Shown here: in pieces, positions 1 to 9,859 of the stretch
How positions within the stretch are numbered: position 1 is the stretch's first letter
Layout: every line of letters begins with the position of its first letter
Source: Chytriomyces cf. hyalinus JEL632
Taxonomy: Eukaryota; Chytridiomycota; Chytridiomycetes; Chytridiales; Chytriomycetaceae
Reading direction: 5' to 3'
Length of the DNA: 64,000 nucleotides
Assembly: GCA_025435555.1 (NCBI GenBank)
Contig: JAIWWG010000020.1
Coordinates: 357,076 to 421,075, forward strand
Program-made: the position numbers and the translations under genes
The notes under the pieces: model-generated
What the model was told of the DNA's origin: nothing
The model's input: only the letters and a program-made list of their open reading frames with translations
The model's database searches: none

Positions 1-1383
1 ATTCTCCCAGAAATGTTCCGCATTGGAGTTCTTCGGCTGTTTGGATTCGATACCCAATCACCGTCTGTTGGCAAAGAATTCTTAACTTGCTTCAACACAA
101 TACCTTACGCTCTCTCATTACCTCAAGAGGGTTCGATTGCACCGTTTCATAGTAGTGGAAATTAAAGACAGTCTTGTTGCCGTACTGTGGGCCACCAGGG
201 ACCCTGCTAAAACCCGCTTTTTCTTGAATAATGGTGACTGACTCAAAATGAATGATTGCGTTGGGATCGATGCCTCTGAAAAAAGTTGAGGGATGGATGA
301 AATGATGAATAAAATGGATCGCGAAAACAACACTTGAATGCCCACACACCTGATTCCCTCACTCACAGCCTCATAAAACGGTAGCAAATTATTCTCATTC
401 GCATACTCAACATCCGACAACAACACATTCGCAATAGCATCCCCATTAAACGGCTCATTCATGATATCATACCCCAGGATATTCTTGAACCCCAAAAACG
501 CTTTTGCAACCACTTTCCAGTACTCGACAAACGCGTCCCGTTTCCCATCCACGTTTGAATACAAGTCTTGGAACCCGCGTTGTGTTTCTTTGGCGAAATG
601 GTAGTATCCCCAGGGGAGTTTGAGGCAGTCCTCGTCGGAGGGGATTCCGGATGCGTTGAGTTTGTACGGTGGGCTGATGGGTGATGGGAAGCCGGACTGT
701 TTGTTTCTTTTGTTAACTGCAAGAGTCTGATGCAGAGAATAAAACTCACGGCGCCAGTGTTTGGGTTCTCGATCCACAATGGAACACCTTCACCACAGTA
801 CTTTTCGCTCAACAAGTCTTGGTGGAAATCGAGGAGGACGTAGATTCCGGCGTCGCTGCACATTTGCACTATTTTCTTCATATCGTCCAGGTATGTTTGG
901 TTGTATTGTCCACGAACTGGTTCAACGCCTGGCCACATGATTCCTGTTTTTTCACGTGTTGAGCGGAGGTGGTTGTGGAAGATTAAAATGAAAAGATCAA
1001 GACTCTCACCAAGACGGATGGCAGTAACGCCGTGCTGCGATAGAACATCAATATCCCTCTGGTTGAAGGAATGTTTTGGTGGTGCGTCAGGCCGGGTGTC
1101 GGGGATGAACGGCGCAGTCTTGGCCACAACGTTGGTTCCACTGGCGAAGCAGCCGTTTGCGTTGTGAGTATGCGTGTTCCAAAGGGTGCAAAACGGACGG
1201 AGCAAAGAATGGTGCGGGGTTTCAAGGGGCTGGCGCATTTCTGGAGGTGACGTACCGGAATATCCGGACTCGGCCGAGATCATCATACAAAAACTGTTTC
1301 TTCACAGACACGATACGGCTGACGTCTGGTACTTTCTGACAAACTGCAAGAGTGGACAGCAATGGCAGCCATGGCAGGATCAT
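1..1383 (-). CDS. Endoglycoceramidase-like GH5 glycosidase, 3' end cut by window edge
   Basis: Likely a secreted endoglycoceramidase, a GH5 hydrolase that cuts the bond between the glycan and ceramide of glycosphingolipids. Read exons: 1383-1256, 1140-1010, 943-750, 696-350, 275-122 and 64 to the left edge; each GT..AG junction keeps frame. The ATG at 1383 opens a hydrophobic signal peptide (MILPWLPLLSTLAVC). After splicing, the family signature GRVRIFRGTNVV appears, then LLDFHQDLLSEKYCGEG, the acid/base motif DIMNEPF, FNFHYYET, and finally CGTFLGE just before the edge, where the last Glu fits the GH5 nucleophile. The C-terminal beta-sandwich lies outside the window. Another GH5 subfamily is possible, but the GTNVV and HQDL motifs favour endoglycoceramidase. 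A beta-galactosidase-like gene lies about 3 kb away. Confidence 0.82.
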
Positions 1384-1795
1384 TTGCGGTTCTTTCCTAA
1401 AATAGAGTGGCCCAATCAGGAGCGACGTAACCTAACGTTACACTTTACGGGCACGTCAAGAATATACTTATCTATTTATCCGACCACCTTGGCGTTTCGG
1501 CGCGTTTAGAAATGCTGCACAAAGGCGCAAAACTCGCTTCTACCGGAAGCAGCTACTGCTCAAATAACCGTTTTACTCACACAGACAATAACAAAAAAAA
1601 AAAAGAACATGAACAAAGCTAAGCTATACGCATGAAATCCAAGCCATAACAGTCCTCACTCTGTAAACTTAAATACAAAAATAATATCCATGCAAAAACT
1701 AGCATCCCACCAAAACACAGAGTCCAATCGCAATAATATCCAAATGGGTTATACATCGATCGCAATAGAAGGCACCTTTTCCCCCTTTTCGCAAC
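1384..1795. other. Intergenic stretch between two minus-strand genes
   Basis: About 410 bp upstream of the glycoceramidase-like gene and downstream of the SAM-like gene. It holds an A-run near 1592-1604 and AT-rich sequence, but no convincing coding exon or RNA gene. Confidence 0.5.
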
Positions 1796-2368
1796 TTACT
1801 GCTTCAGCTTTTCGAACGCTTCAGCAAACAGAACGCGATCCCCATACGCGAAAATTCCAAACAACTCCAGCAGATCATCTACTGGAGTAACCAAGAGTAC
1901 GGGTCCAGTCATTCGCCCAACTTTAGCAAGGAAACAAACATCAGCACCGACATTCTCCAATTCGAAAAAAAAAAACGAAAGGAACACACCCTGCACAACT
2001 GATACGACATCCACGCCCGCATCACGAATCGAATTCCCACCATTCTTCAAAACCCAACACGCAACCTCTTCCATACCCCACAAGCTGGGTTCCTTGGCGT
2101 CCAACCCGTTCGTCGCAGCCACTGCCAAAACGCGTGCATGCAGTGATTCGTTTGACCGCTGCATAGCGCCTTCAGAAATTCTGCTTTCTTTGCGTTTCAG
2201 CAGCAGAGAGGTTCGCTGCGTCTGTTGTGAATACGTGTCGGAGGCGCTGATTTGGGCAATCGCGAGGGCTCGGAATAAATCGGAATCGCGTGTTTCCGTG
2301 TCAAGTGCGTTCAAATTGGCGAGTGTGAGAGGAGACGGAGATGCTGCTGAAGACCTACAGAATTGCAT
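1796..2368 (-). CDS. Small SAM-domain-like protein
   Basis: Uninterrupted 190-residue frame, of unknown function. The N-terminal half is polar and Ser/Arg-rich. The C-terminal half reads like a sterile alpha motif: LWGMEEVACWVLKNGG fits helix 1 of SAM (W..E.V..W), and TPVDDLLELFGIFAYGDRV followed by a closing AFEKLKQ fits the last two helices (L...LGI...G.R). SAM domains mediate protein-protein or RNA contacts. A run of eleven T residues (sense strand) inserts FLSFFFFELE between the SAM halves; it is odd inside a SAM fold and could be an insertion or a sequencing slip. The gene ends about 410 bp before the glycoceramidase-like start on the same strand. The SAM assignment is by eye and moderate. 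Confidence 0.5.
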   Translation of the reverse strand: MQFCRSSAASPSPLTLANLNALDTETRDSDLFRALAIAQISASDTYSQQTQRTSLLLKRKESRISEGAMQRSNESLHARVLAVAATNGLDAKEPSLWGMEEVACWVLKNGGNSIRDAGVDVVSVVQGVFLSFFFFELENVGADVCFLAKVGRMTGPVLLVTPVDDLLELFGIFAYGDRVLFAEAFEKLKQ

Positions 2369-2394
2369 TGGTTTTTGATGGTTTGCAAAAGGAA

Positions 2395-4418
2395 TTAAAA
2401 CAAGAAACGCAACTGCAAAAATGACGATGAAATGGGTCTCATGTTGAGAAAGTCTTGAGGCATGTTCGAAGTCTGCCCACTTAATTGAACGCTACTCGTC
2501 TCCGACATTCCAAGGTCAGAAAATGATGACGAAGCAGACACAGACGATCCCAATCCGCGGCGTCGTCCTCTTCGAGACGTGCGTTCGCGAGCCACTCCAT
2601 TTTCATCGAGACCCGCCTGAGAAGGTTCAAGAAACGTGGGCATTTCGGTCATGGGCGGGTTCGCATCACTTTTTACAATCCGTTTTCGGAAATACATGAG
2701 CCCAACGCCAGTGAGAACCAAGACTACCAATGCAACGCTTCCAAAAGCGATTCCAATCAAGCGTGCGAAGTTTCCTGAAGGGGGTGCATTTGCTCCTGCG
2801 TCTGACAATGCGATGTCTGTCGCGGAAGCATTGGCGCGTCTCGGGCCCGTGAAGGGTTTCGGGCGAATGTTGCCCAACACGCCGCTCACATCATGCTGAT
2901 ACAAGACTGAAACACCGTTCAACCGATCCAAATCGCCAGCCGGAACCACCGAAGATATGGCAAACATGTATTCGCCAGTTATATCATTCCCAGTCTTTCC
3001 GGTTCCAGAACTTGCGACGACTTTCGGATGAATCGCTGAAAAACTGATTTTAGACCACGCAGGTGCAGGCTCCATCAATACCACTTGTTTCCAGGCACTG
3101 TTTTTTGCGACTTGAATCGCATGTTGCGAAGTGGAAAATGCGGTTGTCCAAGCTTGGCCGCTGCTGTTTCTCCAAGCTGCAATTACGTCTCCATCCTTCA
3201 TTGATGTGGATCCGACGCCAAAACCGGTCCAGCCTATAGCAGATGAGTGAATCGTGTAAACAAGGTTCGAGCCCGTATCCTGAGCAGACATGCAAAATCG
3301 TGGAGATTCAAAAGATGGATAGCACTGCATTTCCGGATCGAGAGCTGCTGGTTGACCTTGGTCCGCTGGTGGGAAATCGGTAATTGATGTGCTGATGGAA
3401 ACATTGGATAAGCCCGAAGCCACACCCACTTCCAATAGTTTTGAAAACGCCAGTTTAAAATCCGAAAGGAATGCCGTCAAATTTGATGCGTAGTTTTGAA
3501 CATGCGAGAGGTAGATGGGATCTTGCATGAGAGCCATATCGGATGGCAGCATGAAGCGACCAGAATTGTCTGAAAATTGCATCCGTGTTGTGTTATCGAG
3601 CGAAGTTATGGTTTCTTGGCGGTAAGTTGAGTTTTTGGTGAGCTGGGTGAAGTATTGGTTTGTGACGAACAACGGAGTTTGTGTCCAAGAGCCAACATAA
3701 CCAGAGACATTGAGATGCGCGTTTCCTGTAGATTCTTTCGGAGTAAGTATGACGGATGATATACAGAAGAATGCGTACCCATGCAGTGAGCACCCATGAG
3801 CGCCACCGTTTCTTTGTCGTCCATTCCAATGCTGGAAAAAGCGTTTCTGATTGAAGCTGGATCCGCAGTTGGATTTGGCTGTATAGACACGTGATCGGAT
3901 GTGCGAATCAGTGCATCGCTGCGACCAGGACGCCAGTTGATTGTTGGTCCCCCCGAGTTGGAGACAGCGACAGCTGCTGCGTAGGACCACAAATCGGCGT
4001 GCGTGATTCCAGCGTGTTTCTTGTAGATATATTCGAGTAGTTGGATTGTTGTTGAATTATCTGCGTATGAGTTCAAAGACAGAGTTGTGAGCGAGGTTAC
4101 AATTGTTGAACACAGGCAGCCCCCACCTCCCAGACGCAACTCAGCATGCGGTCCTCCAGCGCTCGATGCGTCCAACCACGCCAGCTGTACGACCGCCGGT
4201 GCATGGCCTCCCTGGACAACGGTGTTGTACACGTCAAAACGCAGGGCGTCCCACGCAGCGTCGGTCATGTTGTTGGTGTAGAATGGACTCCACTCAGGGC
4301 CATCTCGTGCATGCAAACGGACCGGGTCTTCTCCCTTCGATGGCGCTGACGTTGCGTACGGACAAGCGTGAGTGATCCGCAGCACAAGCAACAACCCAAG
4401 CTTGTTGATCATTTTCAT
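2395..4418 (-). CDS. Membrane-anchored class I-type peroxidase/DOMON fusion with lost distal site
   Basis: Two exons (4418-3779 and 3725-2395; coding length divisible by three) give 656 residues. Order: signal peptide, cytochrome c peroxidase-like domain (about 45-330), DOMON-like domain (about 350-500, around GWTGFGVGSTSMKDGDVIAAW), Ala/Ser linker, one membrane segment (IGIAFGSVALVVLVLTGVGL) and a basic Ser-rich tail. The peroxidase part keeps GGP..NWRPGRSDA and the proximal haem ligand region MGAHCMG, which splicing joins to NAHLNVSGYVGSW exactly as in CCP. However the distal motif, normally (R)LAW(H), reads VVQLAWLDAS: Arg is Gln78 and the catalytic His is Leu82. Family knowledge says those residues are needed for peroxide cleavage, so I infer a non-classical or inactive peroxidase. 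DOMON domains often bind haem or sugars. It diverges from the GH35 gene by only 53 bp. Confidence 0.8.
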
Positions 4419-4471
4419 GTTTTTATCGGCAAGGTTTACGGTTTATCATAAAATACAGTATAGGCACGGAA
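4419..4471. promoter_or_regulatory. 53-bp divergent promoter, peroxidase-DOMON / GH35
   Basis: The two start codons face away from each other with only 53 bp between them. The spacer holds AT-rich TATA-like text (ATAAAATACAGTATA near 4448-4462). Both 5' UTRs must be very short or overlap the neighbouring coding sequence. Confidence 0.55.
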
Positions 4472-7400
4472 ATGAAGAACCTCTTCACAGCCACGGCGAC
4501 GCTGACCCTCGCAGCGACACTCACAAGTCTTTATGTTCTCATCAAAACGCTCAAACATCGCCGCCGCCGCCGCCAGCTGGGCTCTCTGAACGTGACCTCG
4601 CGCAGTGTGGCGCACAAGAGCCGCGTTGTCGACTGGGACAGACACTCGCTCGTCATCAACGGCGTCCGAACAGTCATCCACTCGGCAGAGTTCCATCCCT
4701 GGCGCATCCCAGACAGAGACAGGTGGCGACGCGTGCTTCTTTTGTTCAAGGAGATGGGCTTCAACAGGTGAACCCCGAATGTGTGCGAGTCCTTGTGAAT
4801 TATGCTCTACTGACCCCTTTTGTTTGCACGGCTGGCTGCGTTTAAAAGTATCCGCATTTACTTCCACTGGGGCTTCCACTCGCCAAAAGAAGGCGTTTAT
4901 TTGTTCGACGGAAACAGAGACATGGACTACCTGCTGGCCCTGTGCACGGAACTGCGACTGTTTGTTCTGGCTGCGCCGGGTATTTTTTTGTTGTTTCCTG
5001 TTTGCACGTTCCTGTCAACCCGCCGAATCCAATTTATTCATCCGTGCCCGAACAATTCGCCACCATCAGGTCCATACATTTGCTCAGAAACACAGGCAGG
5101 CGGTCATCCCACATGGCTCGTTGCGAAAAAGCATGTTCGAATAAGGCATTCCCGCGCCACGTTTGATAAACCTTTCGACATTGAGGTGATTTACATCCAA
5201 CAAGGGTGACCCCCTTCACAACTAAATTTTTCCCCTCAAAAGTACTCGAAATACTGCCGCGAATGGCTTCTCGAAATCCTACCCATCATTGCTGCCCACC
5301 AAATCACATATCCGACCGTGGCGAACAATGCGAAACAACCGCACCCTCACGGTTGTGTCATTGCGCTTCAAATCGAAAACGAAAACTTTGAAACGTTCAA
5401 AGGGATCCCGGTTGGCAGTGCTGATGATATGCGATACCTTGCCCGTGTTGCGCGTGAATGTGGAATCACGGTTCCCTTGTTCCACAACGACGGGTTTGAG
5501 GTGAATTATAAAGAAATTATTGATCTGGAATCCTTTGTTCACTTTTCTTTCTTGTTACAGGAAGGGTCGTGGGTGTCGCATGAAGTTCCACAAACAGAAG
5601 CTGGTGTTCCCACGTTCGGTCTCGATTTATACGCATTTGACAAGTATGTTGTGTTTTGCCCAACGAGCACACCGCAATCGCTTTATGTGGATCCTGGCGC
5701 AAAGGGACACGTGCATGCGTGGAAAGATTGGGAGCCTGCTACAGTTGTACATGCAATGGATTCCATGGAGCGTAAAGTTCGCGAATTTGGAGGATGTGCT
5801 GCCACGGGACCTCTGTTTATTGCCGAATTGCAAGGTGGATGGTTTAACCACTACATGCTTGGATGCTCTTATGACACAATCTATGAGTTGAGTTTGCATT
5901 TTTTTTTCCTTGTTCGCGTCAACTCATTGGTGCGCGTTTTCTCAGTTACTACGGTGAAGATTACACTCGTCTCGTATATGAAAGCAGTCTTGCTCAAGGA
6001 GTTAGTATTCTGAACCTATACATGGCGTATGGAGGCACAAACTGGGGTACCCTTGGTGACCCAGATGTCTACACCTCGTACGATTACAGTGCATGTATCC
6101 GAGAATTCATGTACCTCAGTGGACGCGGGAGAAAATTGCGCCAGGCGCTAGCTTTTTCGAGAAGTTTTGGCGGATGCGGCGAAGTGGCTGTGACTCAGCC
6201 GATTCAAAAACGAGACAGCCTGTTTATCGCGAAACCAGACGGTGTCTTGAACATGGATAGACGCAAACTTGTTAAAGGAGGTGGAGCAACTGTGGAAGGC
6301 GGTGTTTTGTTTTATCGAAACTTTAGCAACTCTGTCGAGTATACTTTGACGCTCTGCGAGAGACCCGGTGTTGTGTTGAATGGATCGCTTGCGCTTAAGC
6401 GGTCTTTTGTTGGATTGTATGGGTACACTGTTTCTGGAGATGGCGAATGGTTGGAGCTTGTTGCTGCAACGCTGCCAGTGATTGTCAAGACGCGCGTGCT
6501 GGTTGACGAACGCGAAATTGAAGTCTGGGTCGTTCAGAATGAAGTTGGTTTCGTGAGTGGAGAACTCGCTTTCGATGGACCAGAATTGGAAGTTTTGGAA
6601 CAAGGCGGTCCACTTTCCCCACACATTCAAGTAATCCGCGATGAAACCAGCATTGTGAGTTTCGGAGGTAGCCAAGGATGGTGCAGTTTGGGACGGCAGG
6701 GGAAAGTGGAGCTGCTGATTTTGGCGTTGAATGAGCAAGATTTGTTTACGCTTGTACCCACGTTTGAGGATCCGCATTGGTTTGATGCGGGTGTCGATGA
6801 TGTGTATGGGGCTGCTGCGAGTAGGGATCCTGTGAGTTTGGCGTGGGGTGTGTACGGCGTGCAGCATGATATTAAGGCGAAGCGGATGGATATTGAATGG
6901 CTGCATGATGAAGAGTCGTGTTACTGTCTGTTTTCAGCTTCTGCGCAGGTGCATGGAACGTTTGGATTCGAGCCGCTTTCGAAAAAGACGGATGCGAAAT
7001 TTCCACACTTTGGATTACCGGGGCTTTTGGTCAAACGTCGTCATGCGAAAACGGCTTCCACGTTGACTCGACTCGAAAATTTGACGACGGCTGCGAGCAA
7101 AGCGCCCAGTATTGGCACATTCCATTCGTGGAAATCTCGAACTACAGATTATGAAACTCTGCCGTGGGTTCCGTTGACGCTGACTGGTGCAGACAACACG
7201 GTCCCTTCACTCGACACGGTTGATCTTGGATACACGTCTGGCCATGTTCTGTACAAACTCGTGCTGCCAAAAAGGCACCCGAAAAGGGCACCCTCCGACT
7301 TTAAGATCCGCCTCAACATTCGCCATCGCGCAATCCTGCACCTCAACGGAACTCATATTCTGGGCGGACACACAACGTACGGTCACCGCCTTCTCAAGCC

Positions 7401-8160
7401 GGGTTCGAAGCAGGGCCCCGACCCGTTCCGCGACACGCACGAATACACTGTCCCTGCAGCGTTGCTCAATATGGAAGGAGACAATATTGTATACGTGATT
7501 ATCGAAAGCTTTGGATTGAGTCGGCAGGCGTTTGTATTGAACGATGTGCGGAGTCCACGCGGCATTGTGAATGTAGAGTTGTTTGCGGTTGGCCAGTCGA
7601 TTGTGCCGTGGCGTCAGACACGCTTGCTTGATTTTGGGTTGTTTATTGCTGGAGTTGATGTGAAGGAGTTGGACCAGCCATTCAATGTGTGCGGGTTTCC
7701 AGATGAATTCAGTGTGGATGGATGGACGGCTGTGAAACCTGGTGGTGTTTCCGGTGGCGAAGTTGTACTTCGAATGGATGAAGGGTACATGCCAAAGTGG
7801 TTTGAAGGAGTCATGAAGATGGAAGATGCGTTTGTTGCGAGCATGACGGAAGGTGGTATGATGCCGGTACGGTTCCACATGAAGGGGCCTGCCACGGCGC
7901 ATATCTGGGTAGACGGGATTTATTTGGCACGGTACTATGGAAACGGAGACTGTGTGCAGCGAGACTTTTATGTGCCAGATACGTTTTGCTGGAAGAGTGG
8001 GTCTTTGGATGTAAAAGTGTTGGTGTATGATGGAAGGGAAGGGGCTGATTGGGTTTCAATGGATGTGAGGGGGTGGTCGATTTGCAAGGATTGGAGTGGG
8101 AATGTTCTTGATGATGAGGCAGGGCAAGTGTTTTTCAGTGCAGTGGAGAAGCTGGGCTGA
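4472..8160 (+). CDS. GH35 beta-galactosidase-like protein with N-terminal membrane anchor
   Basis: Hydrolyses terminal beta-galactosyl residues if true to family. Six exons (4472-4767, 4849-4979, 5070-5185, 5243-5500, 5561-5886, 5946-8160) sum to 1,113 codons plus stop. GH35 markers in order: SAEFHPWRIP and RIYFHWGFHSPKEG (start of the barrel), GPYICSE.QAGGHPTWL, ALQIENEN with the acid/base Glu near residue 228, FIAELQGGWF with the nucleophile near 356, and the signature LNLYMAYGGTNWGT. Long C-terminal beta domains follow. At about 1,113 residues it is longer than common GH35 enzymes. Residues 3-25 are one hydrophobic segment followed at once by KTLKHRRRRR, so it is membrane anchored rather than cleanly secreted. 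Substrate could be galactan, glycoprotein or glycolipid glycans. Confidence 0.9.
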
Positions 8161-8821
8161 AGCTAGCTTTTTTTGTTTGTGTGTGTGTGTGTGTGTGTGG
8201 GTATTTATTTATGCTGCAGTGTTTTGGTAATTGTTTTGTTTGATTTTGTCCTTCCTTCAGCCAACAGATGTTTTTTATCTTTTATCGTTTCGTCCGTCAC
8301 TTGAATCGAAAATAGAGTTTGGTATTCTTTACTTTTTGGAAAATGTTTTTATGACTTGGCGCAAACAAATTGACTCAGACTAGGTGGGCATTCTTATCAA
8401 GAAAAGAGAAAGAAGAGGAGAAAAGGGCCTTGAAATAGATTGTACATCCTCTCATCCGAATATTCGAGCACTGCCATCATCAAGCTGATTCGCAGAAGGG
8501 ATTGGGCCAAACAAAGTGGCAAAGGTTATTTGGTCGCGTTAAAAAGTGGAATACATCGAATAAACCGGTTTTCATGCCATGTTAAGAGACGGTTCCAGTG
8601 TCTGCACCTTATTTTGCTTTGAAGGAAGCTCGCATTGTAACCACAGACATTGGGAGTTGCTTTTCAGTTTACAGAATCAAAAACTAAAAATAATCCATCA
8701 ATGAATACGTGGCTCTTGTTTGCAGCGGTCGTTGTGCGCATGAAAAAGGAAAGTGAATGGAAGATTGCGCTTGTTTTGTCCGAAACTGCCTGAATAAAAG
8801 TATATAAAAAAAAAGTACAAA
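8161..8821. other. Intergenic stretch with GT microsatellite
   Basis: About 660 bp between two plus-strand genes. It holds a (GT)10 tract and AT-rich text, including a TATA-like TATATAAAAAAAA just before the next start. I see no supported gene in it. Confidence 0.5.
8179..8198. repeat. (GT)10 dinucleotide repeat
   Basis: Perfect GT tract directly after the GH35 stop codon, probably in its 3' UTR. Confidence 0.95.
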
Positions 8822-9795
8822 ATGAGCAGTTCGCAACCAGTGCTGCGGTACTCTCGACAGCACGCCGGCGAAACTAACTGGAGCTTTGTAGACTCTGCGC
8901 CAGGAATAGAGACGGAGCTCGGAGTGCGTGTGGGAGGAGGTCGCATTAGCGTCACGGCAGGCACGCGAGTGGTTGAGAATGTGAGCGTTGGTGTCGCGTA
9001 CCTGTCAATCGTCAAGAAGGATGCGGTAAACGCTATGTTTGGTTGCCTTCAAGTCAGTGTGTGCCCTTTTTTGTTAAACTCGTACTTTCCCAGACTGTCG
9101 GTGTCAAATACCTCAGTCAGCAAAAGAAAGCGACTCCGTCCAACAAGGCCAAGATCAGAAGTGCACCTAAAAACCGATTCCAGTTGATCTTTGAAACGGA
9201 CCAAGCCGCCACTTTGTTTGTCGCCGAATTGTCGGCGCTTGGTGTCCGAACACGCATTGTGGCAAATGAAATTCCGGACACGCAGGGTTTCGAAGAGACG
9301 GCGCGACAAGTTCAAGAAACTATGACGGATGATTCGCAAGTACTTATGGATGACTCTCAAGGGCTTATGGATAATTCTCAAGTGATCATGGACGAAAGGG
9401 CAGCTCCTGCAACCCATTCGAATTCACCATCGACTCCTTCAAAATCAGCGGCTGGGCAGAACAGTACACCAAAAGAATCATTATCTCTTCCATTATCATT
9501 GAACCAGTCGCAGTCGGGCCACATTGCAAGTGGCCAATCCGTTCGGTCGGTCCCTGAAACTCCACAAGCACTTTTACGCGATACAATTTCCCAGACCCAG
9601 TCACTGCCACTGCAAGAATCAATACCTGTGGCAGATTTGGTTGTGACTGAAGAAAAACCAAGTACCAGAAAGTTTTCCCAGTTGTTGGCCTCTGAGCGAC
9701 AAGATGCTGTGCGGGCAGCAATGAAAGACCCCGAGTTTCTTGAAATCTTTCATGCTGCGAGAGGACTCCTTGTAGAGCGTTTGATTCTTGCATAG
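8822..9795 (+). CDS. REC114-like meiotic recombination protein (tentative)
   Basis: Two exons (8822-9052 and 9094-9795) give 310 residues. The N-terminal 130 residues read as a compact beta-rich domain (VTAGTRVVENVSVGVAYLSIVKK, then NRFQLIFETDQAATLFVAEL) resembling the PH-like domain of REC114, a partner of MEI4 and SPO11-dependent break formation. The C-terminus (RKFSQLLASERQDAVRAAMK...DPEFLEIFHAA) is a short helical pair, as in REC114. Between them lies a disordered Ser/Gln region with a small tandem repeat, roughly DDSQ(V/G)LM three to four times around 9329-9390; such clustered SQ sites are typical Tel1/Mec1 targets, and yeast Rec114 is a known target. No single motif is decisive, so this is a family guess. 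It converges on the kinesin-like gene. Confidence 0.45.
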
Positions 9796-9812
9796 TGTTT
9801 GACTCCACGTCT

Positions 9813-9854
9813 GGAGGGGAGGGGGGGGGGGGGGGGGGTGTGGGAAGGGGGGTA
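9813..9854. repeat. G-tract, quadruplex-prone
   Basis: An 18-G run (9821-9838) flanked by GGAGGGGA and TGTGGGAAGGGGGG, lying between the 3' ends of two converging genes. Such runs can form G-quadruplexes; the exact run length may be a sequencing estimate. Confidence 0.85.
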
Positions 9855-9859
9855 ATGTT

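Noticed and set aside
8440-8622. 60-codon plus-strand frame between GH35 and the REC114-like gene
   Set aside because: No domain, no conservation evidence, and composition like the flanking spacer.
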